Below the pieces are notes generated by a model. It saw nothing but the letters and a program-made list of their open reading frames with translations, was not told the DNA's origin and ran no database searches. Made by a program: the position numbers and the translations under genes. From Parerythrobacter jejuensis (GTDB taxonomy: Bacteria > Pseudomonadota > Alphaproteobacteria > Sphingomonadales > Sphingomonadaceae), in assembly GCF_039536765.1 (NCBI RefSeq), contig NZ_BAAAZF010000001.1, positions 2,563,501 to 2,627,500 on the forward strand: a stretch of DNA of 64,000 nucleotides, written 5' to 3'. Positions within the stretch are counted from its first letter, which is position 1. The number at the start of each line of letters is the position of its first letter. This document shows, piece by piece, positions 9,862 to 18,449 of this stretch.

Positions 9862-10715
9862 TGGCAGGGCCAGGGCAACATGAGCGGTATCGCGGCGATC
9901 ATCCGATTGTGGTCGATGGGCTGACCAATCGTTTCGGTGATTTTACAGTGCACGAATATTTGTCACTGACCGTCAATCGCGGCGAAATTATCGGCGTAGT
10001 GGGCGGCTCGGGCACAGGCAAATCTGTGCTGATGCGGTCTATTATCGGCCTGCAATACCCGCAGGAAGGCCAGATCGAGGTATTTGGCCGATCCATCACC
10101 GATGCCGATCCGGACGAAGAGATCGGGGTGCGCAATCGCTGGGGCGTCTTGTTCCAGGGCGGGGCGCTGTTTTCGACGCTGACGGTGGCCGAAAATGTGC
10201 AGGTGCCATTGAAGCAATTCTATCCCGATATCGAACCGTCCACGCTCGACGCAATCGCGCGCTACAAGGTTGTAATGTCAGGCTTGCCTGAAGATGCCGC
10301 GTGCAAGTATCCGTCCGAGCTTTCCGGCGGAATGAAGAAACGCGCCGGGCTGGCACGTGCATTGGCGCTCGATCCGGAATTGCTTTTTCTTGACGAACCG
10401 ACGGCCGGGTTGGACCCGATTGGTGCCGCCGCCTTTGATCGCCTGACCCGCGAATTGAAAGAGACGCTGGGGCTCACCGTGTTCCTGATTACGCACGATC
10501 TCGACACACTTTACGAGATTTGTGACCGGGTCGCCGTGTTGGCGGATCGCCAGGTGATCGGGGTGGGCACGATTCCGGAATTGCTCGAAACTGAGCACCC
10601 CTGGATCCAGGAATATTTCAACGGTCCGCGCGGACGTGCGGCGCAAGCGAGCCAGAACCGGTCCAAGGCGCGCGCCGCGAAGACCATAGACAAGCCGTCA
10701 CCGGCAGGCGCATAG
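9861..10715 (+). CDS. mlaF: MlaF-type ABC transporter ATP-binding protein
   Basis: 284 aa ATPase of the lipid transporter. Walker A is GGSGTGKS near residue 50, the signature is LSGGMKKRAGLARALA, and Walker B is LLFLDEPTAGLDP followed by the H-loop histidine in LITHDLDTL. The C-terminal ~30 residues are basic and Ala/Arg-rich (RGRAAQASQNRSKARAAK), not part of the ATPase core. The ATG at 9861 overlaps the mlaE stop; a GTG three codons upstream is less likely. It couples ATP hydrolysis to lipid movement through MlaE. Confidence 0.93.
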   Translation: MAGPGQHERYRGDHPIVVDGLTNRFGDFTVHEYLSLTVNRGEIIGVVGGSGTGKSVLMRSIIGLQYPQEGQIEVFGRSITDADPDEEIGVRNRWGVLFQGGALFSTLTVAENVQVPLKQFYPDIEPSTLDAIARYKVVMSGLPEDAACKYPSELSGGMKKRAGLARALALDPELLFLDEPTAGLDPIGAAAFDRLTRELKETLGLTVFLITHDLDTLYEICDRVAVLADRQVIGVGTIPELLETEHPWIQEYFNGPRGRAAQASQNRSKARAAKTIDKPSPAGA

Positions 10716-10725
10716 AGGCAAGCAG

Positions 10726-11685
10726 ATGGAAACGCGGGCAAATCATGTTTGGGTAGGGGCCGTGACGCTGGTGTTGCTGGCGGCTCTTGCGGCATTCTTT
10801 GTCTGGCTTGCCCGCTTCGGCGAGGGTGCCCAGAACGAATACGACATTTTCTTCAAGCAATCGGTCTCCGGCCTTGCGAATGGCTCTGAAGTGTCTTTCG
10901 CAGGCGTGCCGGTCGGGCAAGTCACGCAGATCTCCTTGTGGGAAACTGATCCCGAATTTGTGCGCGTGCGCGTGAAAGTGCGGGACGAGGTGCCGATTCT
11001 TGTCGGGACCACAGCGACCATCCAGGGCTCCTTTACCGGCGTCTCGACCATCCTGCTGGACGGCGCGCGGGCCGGAGCTCCTCCGATCACATGTGGTGAA
11101 GGCGAGGGGGCAACCGCGTGCCCGGAAGATGTGCCCGTCATTCCCACCAAGCCGGGCGGCCTGGGTGAATTGCTGGCCAATGCGCCGTTGCTGCTGGAGC
11201 GGCTGGCGACTTTGACCGAGCGGCTGACGCTGACCTTGTCGGATGACAACCAGGCTGCGCTCGCGGGGATTTTGCAGAACACCAATGCGATGACCGAAGA
11301 TCTCGCCCGGGCGACCCCGCGGATCGAAAGCACGCTGACCGAGCTGGAAGGCACGCTGAGGGAAGCGGGCGAGACGCTCGACGCGTTCGAGAAGGTGACC
11401 AATTCGACCGACCAGCTGATCAATCAGGAAGGTGCCGCGCTGGCGACAGAGCTGCGTGGCACGCTCAACGCCGCGAGCAAGGCGGCCCTGTCGCTGAGCA
11501 AGACGCTCGACGATGCCCAGCCTGCTGCGCAGCAGCTCAACCAGCAAACTTTGCCCGCCGCCAATGCGACGCTGCAGGACCTGCGCGAAACCAGCAAGGC
11601 GCTGAGAGCTGTGACGGAGCGACTTGAAAACGAAGGCGCTGCCGGCCTGCTCGGTTCGCAGCCATTGCCGGATTACGAACCGTGA
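10726..11685 (+). CDS. mlaD: MlaD/MCE-family lipid-binding protein
   Basis: 319 aa. One N-terminal transmembrane helix (VTLVLLAALAAFFVWLA) anchors a periplasmic MCE domain (residues ~35-125) with the family's FKQSVSGLANGSEVSFAGVPVGQV opening and the GTTATIQGSFTGVSTILL strand. A long helical tail of ~150 residues (heptad-like, rich in Leu, Thr, Glu) follows. MCE proteins form hexameric rings that pass lipids across the periplasm. It lies 10 bp after mlaF and overlaps the following lipoprotein frame. Confidence 0.92.
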   Translation: METRANHVWVGAVTLVLLAALAAFFVWLARFGEGAQNEYDIFFKQSVSGLANGSEVSFAGVPVGQVTQISLWETDPEFVRVRVKVRDEVPILVGTTATIQGSFTGVSTILLDGARAGAPPITCGEGEGATACPEDVPVIPTKPGGLGELLANAPLLLERLATLTERLTLTLSDDNQAALAGILQNTNAMTEDLARATPRIESTLTELEGTLREAGETLDAFEKVTNSTDQLINQEGAALATELRGTLNAASKAALSLSKTLDDAQPAAQQLNQQTLPAANATLQDLRETSKALRAVTERLENEGAAGLLGSQPLPDYEP

Positions 11686-11696
11686 GGGTTCCAGCT

Positions 11697-12284
11697 ATGA
11701 AAACCGCCATCCGTATTGCGCTCGCTGGCGCTGCTACACTGGGCCTTTCGGCCTGTATAAGCCTTGGCAGTGAACCACCGCCCAGCTTGCTGACCCTGAC
11801 CGCTGCCAATGGCGCGCCAGCGGGAAGCGGCTCGACCGGCACCAATGAAAATGCCCTGTCGGTGATCGAGCCAAGCGCGCCGCAGCGCCTGTCTGTCACG
11901 CGGGTTCCGGTGCAGGTGGATGATGCCACTATCGCCTATCTTCAGGATGCCGTCTGGGTCGAACGGCCCACACGCCTGTTTCGCAGGTTGCTGTCGGAGA
12001 CCATCCGCACGCGCACCGGCAGGGTCGTGATCGACGGCTTTGATCCGACCTTTGCCACCAGCCAGCAATTGCGTGGCAGCCTGGTCGAGTTTGGATACGA
12101 CGCACGCAGTTCGTCGGTAATCGTCCGTTACGATGCGATGCGCGACGGCGAGAACGATACGGTCGTCACCCAGCGCTTCGAAAGCGTGGTGTCCGGGGTT
12201 CCGGCAGAGGCGGGTCCGGTGGGCGACGCGCTGAACCGTGCTGCCAATGATGTTGCAGGACAGGTCGCCGACTGGGTCAGCTGA
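11697..12284 (+). CDS. ABC-type transport auxiliary lipoprotein (PqiC/DUF330-like)
   Basis: 195 aa. The signal peptide ends in a lipobox (LSACIS), so it should be a lipoprotein. The body fits the ABC_trans_aux family found as the last gene of MCE operons: DDATIAYLQDAVWVERPTRLF with RTGRVVIDG, then strands (GSLVEFGYDARSS). By analogy with PqiC it would sit at the outer membrane and dock the MlaD needle. The ATG at 11697 has GAGGG 8 nt upstream; a GTG at 11682 overlapping the mlaD stop is possible. The last 8 bp overlap the convergent ATP12 gene. Confidence 0.85.
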   Translation: MKTAIRIALAGAATLGLSACISLGSEPPPSLLTLTAANGAPAGSGSTGTNENALSVIEPSAPQRLSVTRVPVQVDDATIAYLQDAVWVERPTRLFRRLLSETIRTRTGRVVIDGFDPTFATSQQLRGSLVEFGYDARSSSVIVRYDAMRDGENDTVVTQRFESVVSGVPAEAGPVGDALNRAANDVAGQVADWVS

Positions 12285-12981
12285 CCCGGTTTCGCACCAA
12301 ATCCAGAAATTCCATCGCGCGTTCGAAATCGGCAGTTCGCCGCGCGCGGACTTCTGCGGCTTCGGCATCCTCGCCCCACAATTCTGCCTGCCAGTCTTCT
12401 TCCAGATTGGCCGCATCCCACAGCGCCTTGGTGTCTGCGCTGGGCTGTAGCGCGGCGAGCCCTATACACAGCGATGCACTGAGCGATGAGAGTGTCAGTA
12501 AGGGGGCAAGAATGAAGGCGTCTTGCTCCGCCAGCCGTTTGCGCAAGGCCGCGATGCTGGCGTCTGGCTGGGGGCGATGGATGATCCCGCTGATCCGTTC
12601 CAGCCGGATGCCTTCACGCTGTTCGGTTGCACGGACCAGGGGTTCCCACACCTCCTCCTGCCGGCGGAACACGGCTTCGCCGGGCTCGGCCCGGTAGCAC
12701 AGTGTATCGGTTTCCCCGAAAGCGAGCAGTTTGGAGATGACGTCTTCTTCACCGGTTGCAATCCGGTCGATGGCGAAATCGGCCATGTCGCGCCCGGGCA
12801 GGCTGGCCGGGTCGACCGTGTCGCCTTGACGATCCCATTCTGCAGCAAGCGCCTGTGCCAGAGCCTCTGACGGAACAATCTGCTCGCGTTTCCCTTGCGT
12901 CTTGAGTGGTCGCCCATCGAGCGCGACCTGCCACCCGTCGGCAAGCTGCTCGACCCTCACATCTTTCCAAAACCGTTTCAT
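12277..12981 (-). CDS. ATP12 family F1-ATPase assembly chaperone
   Basis: 234 aa. It matches the ATP12 family, the chaperone that protects the F1 alpha subunit before hexamer assembly in mitochondria and alphaproteobacteria. Visible family features are the N-terminal MKRFWKDV, PLKTQGKREQIVPS, the acidic-aromatic AAEWDRQGDTVDPASLP and CYRAEPGEAVFRRQEEVW. The start is ATG 12981, overlapping the stop of the small membrane gene (ATGA); an in-frame ATG at 12999 would lie inside that gene. It is the last gene of the crcB-rluA-HAD cluster, and its end overlaps the convergent lipoprotein gene by 8 bp. Confidence 0.92.
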   Translation of the reverse strand: MKRFWKDVRVEQLADGWQVALDGRPLKTQGKREQIVPSEALAQALAAEWDRQGDTVDPASLPGRDMADFAIDRIATGEEDVISKLLAFGETDTLCYRAEPGEAVFRRQEEVWEPLVRATEQREGIRLERISGIIHRPQPDASIAALRKRLAEQDAFILAPLLTLSSLSASLCIGLAALQPSADTKALWDAANLEEDWQAELWGEDAEAAEVRARRTADFERAMEFLDLVRNRVS

Positions 12982-13190
12982 GGGCGTGGCGATTTCCACC
13001 GCTTGGCAAGGATGATGGGCAGGACAAAGAACTCGATCGCGCCAACCACGAACAGGGCGTAGCCGAGCGGCGGGTTGTCAACGAGCCGGCCCGAGATAAT
13101 GAGCACACCTAGGCCTGCCATGATGATCCCGCTCAACCGGGCCAGTTGCAGCAGCATGAAGCGCTGCTTGGCCTTTTCATCATCCGTCAT
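12978..13190 (-). CDS. Small two-helix membrane protein
   Basis: 70 aa with a charged N-terminus (MTDDEKAKQRF) and two hydrophobic helices (GIIMAGLGVLIISG and ALFVVGAIEFFVLPIILA), ending in a basic tail. I recognise no named family. It overlaps the HAD gene upstream by 11 bp and the ATP12 gene downstream by ATGA, so it is translated as part of that operon. An upstream extension to 13292 is open but lies within the HAD gene. Its position beside ATP12 hints at a link with ATP synthase assembly or membrane energetics; this is inference only. Confidence 0.8.
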   Translation of the reverse strand: MTDDEKAKQRFMLLQLARLSGIIMAGLGVLIISGRLVDNPPLGYALFVVGAIEFFVLPIILAKRWKSPRP

Positions 13191-13839
13191 CGAGCCAGTC
13201 TCCCAATTGGTCAGGCGTGTCGACCACCGTTTCTGCACCAGCGGCGAGCAAGGTGTCGGTTGCGTGATAGCCCCATGATACGCCGATCGCACGCACCTGC
13301 GCGGCTCTGCCCATTTCGATGTCGTAGATCGTATCGCCGATCATCACCGTTTGCTCCGCCTCGGCCACCGCCTCTTCCATGGCTGTGTGCAGCATGGCGG
13401 GATGCGGCTTCGAGGGGTGGTGATCTGCGCCTTGGAGGCTGACAAACCGGTCGATCAGGCCATGTTCGCCAAGACAATGATGCAATCCGCGATTGGACTT
13501 GCCGGTTGCGACAGCCAGCGCCCATCCTGCCGTCGCGAGACGGTCGAGCAAGGGGACGATGCCCTCGAAAAGGGGTTCGGAGACCATGCCGTTTTCCCGG
13601 GCGGTGCGGAACGATGATTTGTAGGCGTCAACGGCGCGGGTAACCTCCGCGTCCGACGCTTCCTGCGCCAAGGTACGGATTGCGACCGGCAGGCTCAGGC
13701 CGACGATCTGGCGCACATCGCGCCGGTCGGGCGCAGGCAGTCCTGCTTCGGCGAACGCAACTTCCATCGCGTCGCAAACAGGGGCCTGGCCGTCGACCAG
13801 CGTGCCATCACAATCGAACACCGCCAACCGCGTGGTCAC
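13180..13839 (-). CDS. HAD-family hydrolase (phosphoglycolate phosphatase-like)
   Basis: 219 aa. The HAD motif I is FDCDGTLVDG (nucleophile Asp9, acid Asp11). Motif II is ATGKSNRG, Lys in SKPHPAM is motif III, and IGDTIYDIEMG is motif IV. An alpha-helical cap lies between motifs I and II, as in Gph-type phosphatases acting on small phosphoesters. The start is GTG 13839, overlapping the stop of the RluA-type gene (GTGA). The substrate cannot be told from sequence; phosphoglycolate or a nucleotide/sugar phosphate is likely. Confidence 0.9.
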   Translation of the reverse strand: MTTRLAVFDCDGTLVDGQAPVCDAMEVAFAEAGLPAPDRRDVRQIVGLSLPVAIRTLAQEASDAEVTRAVDAYKSSFRTARENGMVSEPLFEGIVPLLDRLATAGWALAVATGKSNRGLHHCLGEHGLIDRFVSLQGADHHPSKPHPAMLHTAMEEAVAEAEQTVMIGDTIYDIEMGRAAQVRAIGVSWGYHATDTLLAAGAETVVDTPDQLGDWLDDG

Positions 13840-15047
13840 TTGCGCCCCTTCGGCTTCGATTTACCGGCGCGCGGGCCAGTGCTGGGCTTCGGGCCACGCT
13901 TGGCAATCGCGCCGCCCGATTTCTTGCCCAGCTTGCGTTTCGGAGCCTTCGTTGCTCCCCGCGCCCTGCGCTCGCCCCGCTGCGATTTGCGATATTGCTT
14001 GGCATGCTGGCGCGCGGCTTGTTTCTTTTCTGCCGGGCTGCGCTCGTTCACATCTTCGCGCAAGGGTGCGGCGTCACTCAGCGAAGGATCGAAGCCCAAC
14101 TGCTCCATCGTGGCGGCAAAATGTTCGGGCAATTCGGCCATAACATCCAGCTTGCCGCCTCCCGGCTCGCCAATGATCAGGCGGCGGGCATGCAAATGCA
14201 TCTTGCGGCTGACACTTCCCGTGAGGAAGGCGTCCTGCCCGCCATATTTGCCATCGCCGACAATCGGCGTGCCAATCGCTGCCAGATGGACTCGTAGTTG
14301 GTGGGTCCGGCCGGTCATCGGTTCCAGCTCTACCCAGCAGGCGCGGTTGCCGGCTTTCTCCACCACCCGGTAGCGGGTGACGGCGGGTTGGCCGTTTTCA
14401 TGGTCGACATGCATTTTCTCGCCCCCGCTGCCGGGTTGCTTGGCGAGAGGGGCATCGATCGTGCCTTCTTTGACTTCGGGCAGGCCGACCACCAGCGCCC
14501 AGTAGATCTTCTTGGCGGAACGGCCGGCAAATCGCTTGGCAAAGGCTGCCGCACTGCCCGGGGTGCGGGCGACCAGCAGCACGCCGGATGTATCCTTGTC
14601 GAGCCGGTGGACGAGGCGCGGGCGCACATCGTCGTCACCCTCGACGAAGGCATCGAGCAAGCCGTCGACATGTTTGAAGGTCTTGCTGCCGCCCTGGGTG
14701 GCGAGGCCCGGCGGCTTGTTGAAGATGATGGCCGATTTGGTCTCTTTGATCACCATCGCCTTGGCTTCGTCGATCTGTTCTGGCGTCAATTCCTTGCGCT
14801 GGCGCGGCTTGCGCGCGGCATCTTCCCCGCCGGGCGGGATGCGCAAGACCTGGCCCTGCACCAGCCGGTCTTCCGGCTTCGCGCGCTTGCCATCGACCCG
14901 GATCTGGCCAGTGCGGGCCCAGCGCGAGATGGTGTTGAAGCCGATCTTTGGCAGGTTGCGTTTGAACCAGCGATCCAGACGCACGCCGTCATCATCTTCG
15001 CTGACCGTAAACTGGCGCACTTCATGGCTAGGGCCGGGCGCGCTCAT
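13836..15047 (-). CDS. RluA-family 23S rRNA pseudouridine synthase
   Basis: 403 aa. An S4 RNA-binding domain (residues ~10-70, RLDRWFKRNLPKIGFNTISRW) precedes the catalytic domain with RLVHRLDKDTSG, where Asp150 is the expected nucleophile. PMTGRTHQLRVHLAAIG is the second family motif. The closest type is RluC, which makes pseudouridines in 23S rRNA. The last ~70 residues are an extra Lys/Arg/Gly-rich tail (GKKSGGAIAKRGPKPS), probably RNA binding and not found in E. coli RluC. The ATG at 15047 overlaps the crcB stop; a longer open frame upstream lies inside crcB. Confidence 0.92.
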   Translation of the reverse strand: MSAPGPSHEVRQFTVSEDDDGVRLDRWFKRNLPKIGFNTISRWARTGQIRVDGKRAKPEDRLVQGQVLRIPPGGEDAARKPRQRKELTPEQIDEAKAMVIKETKSAIIFNKPPGLATQGGSKTFKHVDGLLDAFVEGDDDVRPRLVHRLDKDTSGVLLVARTPGSAAAFAKRFAGRSAKKIYWALVVGLPEVKEGTIDAPLAKQPGSGGEKMHVDHENGQPAVTRYRVVEKAGNRACWVELEPMTGRTHQLRVHLAAIGTPIVGDGKYGGQDAFLTGSVSRKMHLHARRLIIGEPGGGKLDVMAELPEHFAATMEQLGFDPSLSDAAPLREDVNERSPAEKKQAARQHAKQYRKSQRGERRARGATKAPKRKLGKKSGGAIAKRGPKPSTGPRAGKSKPKGRK

Positions 15048-15454
15048 CCGAACAGCCTCGTAATTGTCAGGCCGAAGAACAATCCGCTGACGCAGAGTGA
15101 AATCGACAGGATCAGATACAAGGCCGCAAAGGCAAGCTGTCCGCGCTGGACCATCAAGACCAGTTCGAGACTGAAAGCGCTGAAAGTGGTAAAACCGCCC
15201 AGAACGCCGACGCCAAGGAACAACCGGAACTGTTCGGTGCCTTCGGGCGAAAAACGGATCAGCCATCCTGCCAGCAGCCCCATCATGACACTGCCAAGCG
15301 CATTCACCGCCAATGTGGCCCAGGGAAAAACCGACATCGCCGGCGCGCCCATCCACCCGGTCATTTGGCGGCCGAGCTGGTAGCGCAAGACAGCACCGAT
15401 CGCGCCGCCCAGGGCGACATTGACGGTTGCGGCAAAAGGAGAAAGTGTACTCAC
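15044..15454 (-). CDS. crcB: Fluoride channel CrcB/Fluc
   Basis: 136 aa with four transmembrane helices and the Fluc signature GGFTTFSAFSLE near residues 85-96, whose Phe residues line the fluoride pore. NALGSVMMG carries the conserved Asn of the pore. It exports fluoride as a dual-topology dimer. The start is GTG 15454 with AAGG upstream. It is the first gene of the minus-strand cluster ending in ATP12. I looked for a fluoride riboswitch in the 230 bp before it and saw none that I could recognise. Confidence 0.93.
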   Translation of the reverse strand: MSTLSPFAATVNVALGGAIGAVLRYQLGRQMTGWMGAPAMSVFPWATLAVNALGSVMMGLLAGWLIRFSPEGTEQFRLFLGVGVLGGFTTFSAFSLELVLMVQRGQLAFAALYLILSISLCVSGLFFGLTITRLFG

Positions 15455-15545
15455 CCGCGCGCCTTAGACCGCACAGGGGGCGCTAGCCAAGCGGCTTCTG
15501 TGGCATGGTTGCATCGGGAGGCAGGCCGAAAATCCGCTGATTGCC

Positions 15546-15574
15546 TTGCGTCTCCTGCCGATTCTGCGTATGTG
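15546..15574 (+). promoter_or_regulatory. Putative sigma-70-type promoter of rpsU
   Basis: TTGCGT (15546-15551) and TATGTG (15569-15574) are separated by exactly 17 bp, giving a predicted start near 15581. This lies just before the terminator-like hairpin and 113 bp before the rpsU ATG. The match to consensus is moderate. Confidence 0.4.
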
Positions 15575-15587
15575 CGCGTCCTGTGAG

Positions 15588-15622
15588 GCCGACCGCTTAG
15601 CGGATTCGGCGCTTTTTCTTTT
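15588..15622 (+). terminator. Terminator-like hairpin in the rpsU leader (candidate attenuator)
   Basis: The arms GCCGA-CCGC (15588-15596) and GCGG-AT-TCGGC (15600-15610) form a nine-pair stem with a three-base loop and a two-base bulge. GCTTTTTCTTTT follows, a textbook intrinsic terminator on the plus strand. No plus-strand gene lies upstream (crcB points away), so it would stop transcripts entering rpsU. Confidence 0.65.
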
Positions 15623-15686
15623 GGAATTTAGCGGTGATTCCCGCGCTGCATGCGGGCTCTCCCCTTTGTTTGAGGTGACGATTTTT

Positions 15687-15893
15687 ATGCAGATCATGGT
15701 TCGCGATAACAATGTCGACCAGGCCCTCCGCGCGCTCAAAAAGAAGCTGCAGCGTGAAGGCGTCTATCGCGAAATGAAGCTGCGTCGCCATTATGAAAAG
15801 CCCAGCGAGAAGCGCGCCCGTGAAAAGGCTGCTGCTGTGCGCCGCGCCCGCAAGCTGGAGCGTAAGCGCATGGAACGTGACGGCATCAAGTAA
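15687..15893 (+). CDS. rpsU: 30S ribosomal protein S21
   Basis: 68 aa, basic, matching the alphaproteobacterial S21 form: [20 protein letters not shown], then [20 protein letters not shown] and a basic C-terminal helix. S21 binds near the anti-Shine-Dalgarno region of the 30S platform and helps initiation. The ATG at 15687 follows GAGGTGA with 7-nt spacing; a second ATG three codons later is less likely. It is preceded by a terminator-like leader hairpin and followed by another strong hairpin, so it is probably monocistronic. Confidence 0.97.
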   Translation: MQIMVRDNNVDQALRALKKKLQREGVYREMKLRRHYEKPSEKRAREKAAAVRRARKLERKRMERDGIK

Positions 15894-15960
15894 GCCGGAA
15901 AAAGGCTCACGCCGCGATTCTTTGACCCGCCCCGCTTGAAGTGGCGGCAGGGTTACGCCA

Positions 15961-15991
15961 AAGGGCGCGGGAGGATATCTTCCGCGCCCTT
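15961..15991. terminator. Strong hairpin after rpsU
   Basis: A perfect 10-bp inverted repeat, AAGGGCGCGG (15961-15970) and CCGCGCCCTT (15982-15991), lies between rpsU and the FKBP gene. There is no long T-run after it, so it may be a weak or Rho-assisted terminator, or an RNA-stabilising end. Confidence 0.5.
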
Positions 15992-16010
15992 CGCATTTGC
16001 AGGATCCATC

Positions 16011-16637
16011 ATGACCGAAGTTACCCGCGTTCCATTGCAGCCCATCGCCAAGGGCTCGCTGACCAAGCTGTGGCTTGGCGTAATCGTTGCCATCCTGATT
16101 GGCGCCGGTGTGGCGTGGGCGGCCGTGCCCGCGGGCGTCTCGGTGGACGAGCTGGTGGCCGGATCAGGCGGAAGCCCGAGCGAAGGCGATGTCGCTTTCG
16201 TCAAATACAAAGGCACGTTGGCCGATGGCACGGTATTCGATGAATCGGGCCCGTCGCCATTCCCGCCAGGTATCTTCCCAGAAGGAACGCCGATGCTGTT
16301 GCAAGAAGGCCAGCTGGTCGACGGCTTCTTCCAGGGCATCCAGCAGATGGAACGGGGTGGTAAGTACCTGCTCAATATCCCGGCAGAGCTCGCCTATGGT
16401 GCCAACCCGCCACCGCAATCGGGCATCCCGGCCAATAGCGACCTGATCTTCGAAGTCGAATTGGTCGATTTCATGAGCCAGGCCGATGCCGAACGCAAAG
16501 TCATGGCTCTGCAACAGGCCATGGAAGCCCAACAAGGCGCGCAAGGTGGTCCGGGCGGACCCGGGGGGGCGAGCGGGGGTCCACAAGGGCCGCCTCAGGG
16601 CCCTCCGCAGGGACCGCCTCCGGGCCCGCAGAACTGA
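16011..16637 (+). CDS. Membrane-anchored FKBP-type peptidyl-prolyl isomerase
   Basis: 208 aa. Residues ~19-40 form a signal anchor ([20 protein letters not shown]). An FKBP domain follows with [16 protein letters not shown], the pocket residues [15 protein letters not shown], and [15 protein letters not shown], with an insertion relative to the minimal FKBP. The last ~45 residues are a Gln-rich helix and a Gly/Pro-rich tail ([15 protein letters not shown]). It should isomerise X-Pro bonds of envelope proteins in the periplasm. An in-frame ATG at 15936 lies before the rpsU-side hairpin and is unlikely as the start. Confidence 0.9.
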   Translation: MTEVTRVPLQPIAKGSLTKLWLGVIVAILIGAGVAWAAVPAGVSVDELVAGSGGSPSEGDVAFVKYKGTLADGTVFDESGPSPFPPGIFPEGTPMLLQEGQLVDGFFQGIQQMERGGKYLLNIPAELAYGANPPPQSGIPANSDLIFEVELVDFMSQADAERKVMALQQAMEAQQGAQGGPGGPGGASGGPQGPPQGPPQGPPPGPQN

Positions 16638-16662
16638 TTTCTCTCTAACGACAGGAAACTCC

Positions 16663-16965
16663 ATGTCCGTTGACAAGGAAACCGTCGCCAAGATCGCCTC
16701 GCTTGCCCGTATCCAGATGACGGATGCCGAGCTGGAGAAAATGGCGCCTGAACTGAACAATATCCTCGCCTGGGTCGAACAGCTGGGCGAAGTCGACACC
16801 AGCGATGTCGAGCCGATGACGGCTGTCATTCCCAATACGTTGCGGCTGCGTGACGACGTGGTCGATGCCGATCCGCTTACCGGCGGCGGCGTGCAGGACA
16901 AGGTGCTGGCCAACGCTCCGGCGTCTGAACATGGCTTTTTCGGCGTGCCCAAGGTGATCGAATAA
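16663..16965 (+). CDS. gatC: Asp/Glu-tRNA amidotransferase subunit C
   Basis: 100 aa. It matches Gat[23 protein letters not shown] at the N-terminus and the [19 protein letters not shown] core. GatC clamps GatA to GatB in the enzyme that converts Glu-tRNA(Gln) or Asp-tRNA(Asn) to the amide form. The ATG at 16663 follows AGGAAA. The stop overlaps the gatA start (TAATG), so the two are coupled. Confidence 0.95.
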   Translation: MSVDKETVAKIASLARIQMTDAELEKMAPELNNILAWVEQLGEVDTSDVEPMTAVIPNTLRLRDDVVDADPLTGGGVQDKVLANAPASEHGFFGVPKVIE

Positions 16966-18449
16966 TGACCAATCTGACCGAACTGGGCGTCGCGCAGATC
17001 CGCGACGGGGTTGCCGCTGGCGATTTCACCGCGCGTGAAGTGGCAGAGGCGTTCAATGCCAATGTTGCTGCCGCCGAAGCGCTCAACACCTTTATCGTCA
17101 CGACGCCGGAAAAGGCTCTCGAAGCGGCCGATGCGGTCGACGCGGCGCGTGCCAAGGGCGAGACGCTGGGCGCAATGGCCGGTGTGCCGATCGGCATGAA
17201 GGACCTGTTCGCCACCGAAGGCGTGCAAACCACCGCTGCAAGCCACATTCTCGAAGGCTTCACCCCGCATTATGAATCGACTGTCAGCGCCAATCTGTGG
17301 CGCGCAGGTGCAGGCATGCTGGGCAAGCTCAACCTCGACCAGTTCGCGATGGGTTCGTCCAACGAGACGTCCTATTTCGGTGAAGTGAAGAGCCCTTGGC
17401 GCAAAGAGGGCAGCAATACTGCCCTGACTCCGGGTGGCTCATCGGGCGGCAGCGCTTCTGCCGTTGCAGCGCGCCTCTGCCCGGCGGCGACCGGTACCGA
17501 TACCGGCGGCTCGATCCGCCAACCGGCTGCCATCACTGGCACGACCGGAATCAAGCCGACCTATGGCCGTTGCAGCCGGTGGGGCGTTGTCGCTTTCGCC
17601 AGCAGCCTCGACCAGGCGGGCCCGATGACACGCAGCGTCACCGATTGCGCGATCATGCTCGAAGCGATGGCCGGATTTGATCCGAAGGACGCAACCAGCC
17701 TCGATCTGCCGGTGCCGGAATGGGAGAAGGGGCTTAACCCGGATCTCAGCGGGAAGAAGGTCGGCATCCCGCGCGAATACCGGATGGACGGCACACCACA
17801 GGACATTCTCGACAGCTGGGAACGGGGCAAGGAATGGCTGCGTGATGCCGGGGCCGAGATCGTCGATGTCAGCCTGCCGCACACCACATACGCCCTGCCA
17901 GCCTATTACATCATCGCGCCCGCAGAAGCCTCCAGCAATCTCGCCCGTTATGACGGCGTGCGCTATGGCTTGCGCGATCTGCCCGACGGGGCTGGCCTGC
18001 AAGACATGTATGCCGCCACGCGCGAGGAAGGGTTCGGAGATGAAGTTAAACGACGCATCCTGATCGGCACCTATGTGCTCAGCGCGGGCTTCTACGATGC
18101 TTATTACAATCAGGCTCAGAAGATCCGCACGCTGGTGGCTCGCGACTTCGAACAAGCCTGGGCCGATTGCGACCTGATCCTGGCACCGACCACGCCCAAT
18201 GCGGCGTTTGGCTTGGGCGAAATGCAGGCGGATCCGCTGGCGATGTATCTCAATGATGTCTTTGCTGTGCCTGCTTCGCTCGCCGGCTTGCCCGCGATGA
18301 GCGTGCCCGGTGGCCTCAATTCAGATGGCTTGCCGCTCGGCCTGCAACTGGTCGGCAAACAGTTTGACGAGCAGAGCGTCCTCAATGCCGGCCTGGCAAT
18401 CGAACAGCGCAATGGCTTCACTGCGAAGCCGGAGAATTGGTGGGCGTGA
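16965..18449 (+). CDS. gatA: Asp/Glu-tRNA amidotransferase subunit A
   Basis: 494 aa amidase-signature enzyme that frees ammonia from glutamine for the tRNA-bound amidation. The Ser-cisSer-Lys triad is visible: Lys79 in PIGMKD, cis-Ser159 in [11 protein letters not shown] and nucleophile Ser183 in [10 protein letters not shown]. The length is standard. Its TGA overlaps the start of a glycosyltransferase gene (GTGA), an unusual neighbour within a gat operon. Confidence 0.97.
   Translation: MTNLTELGVAQIRDGVAAGDFTAREVAEAFNANVAAAEALNTFIVTTPEKALEAADAVDAARAKGETLGAMAGVPIGMKDLFATEGVQTTAASHILEGFTPHYESTVSANLWRAGAGMLGKLNLDQFAMGSSNETSYFGEVKSPWRKEGSNTALTPGGSSGGSASAVAARLCPAATGTDTGGSIRQPAAITGTTGIKPTYGRCSRWGVVAFASSLDQAGPMTRSVTDCAIMLEAMAGFDPKDATSLDLPVPEWEKGLNPDLSGKKVGIPREYRMDGTPQDILDSWERGKEWLRDAGAEIVDVSLPHTTYALPAYYIIAPAEASSNLARYDGVRYGLRDLPDGAGLQDMYAATREEGFGDEVKRRILIGTYVLSAGFYDAYYNQAQKIRTLVARDFEQAWADCDLILAPTTPNAAFGLGEMQADPLAMYLNDVFAVPASLAGLPAMSVPGGLNSDGLPLGLQLVGKQFDEQSVLNAGLAIEQRNGFTAKPENWWA

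Noticed and set aside
15455-15690. Fluoride riboswitch upstream of crcB
   Set aside because: I could not find the conserved pseudoknot pattern; the only strong structure in the gap faces rpsU on the other strand.
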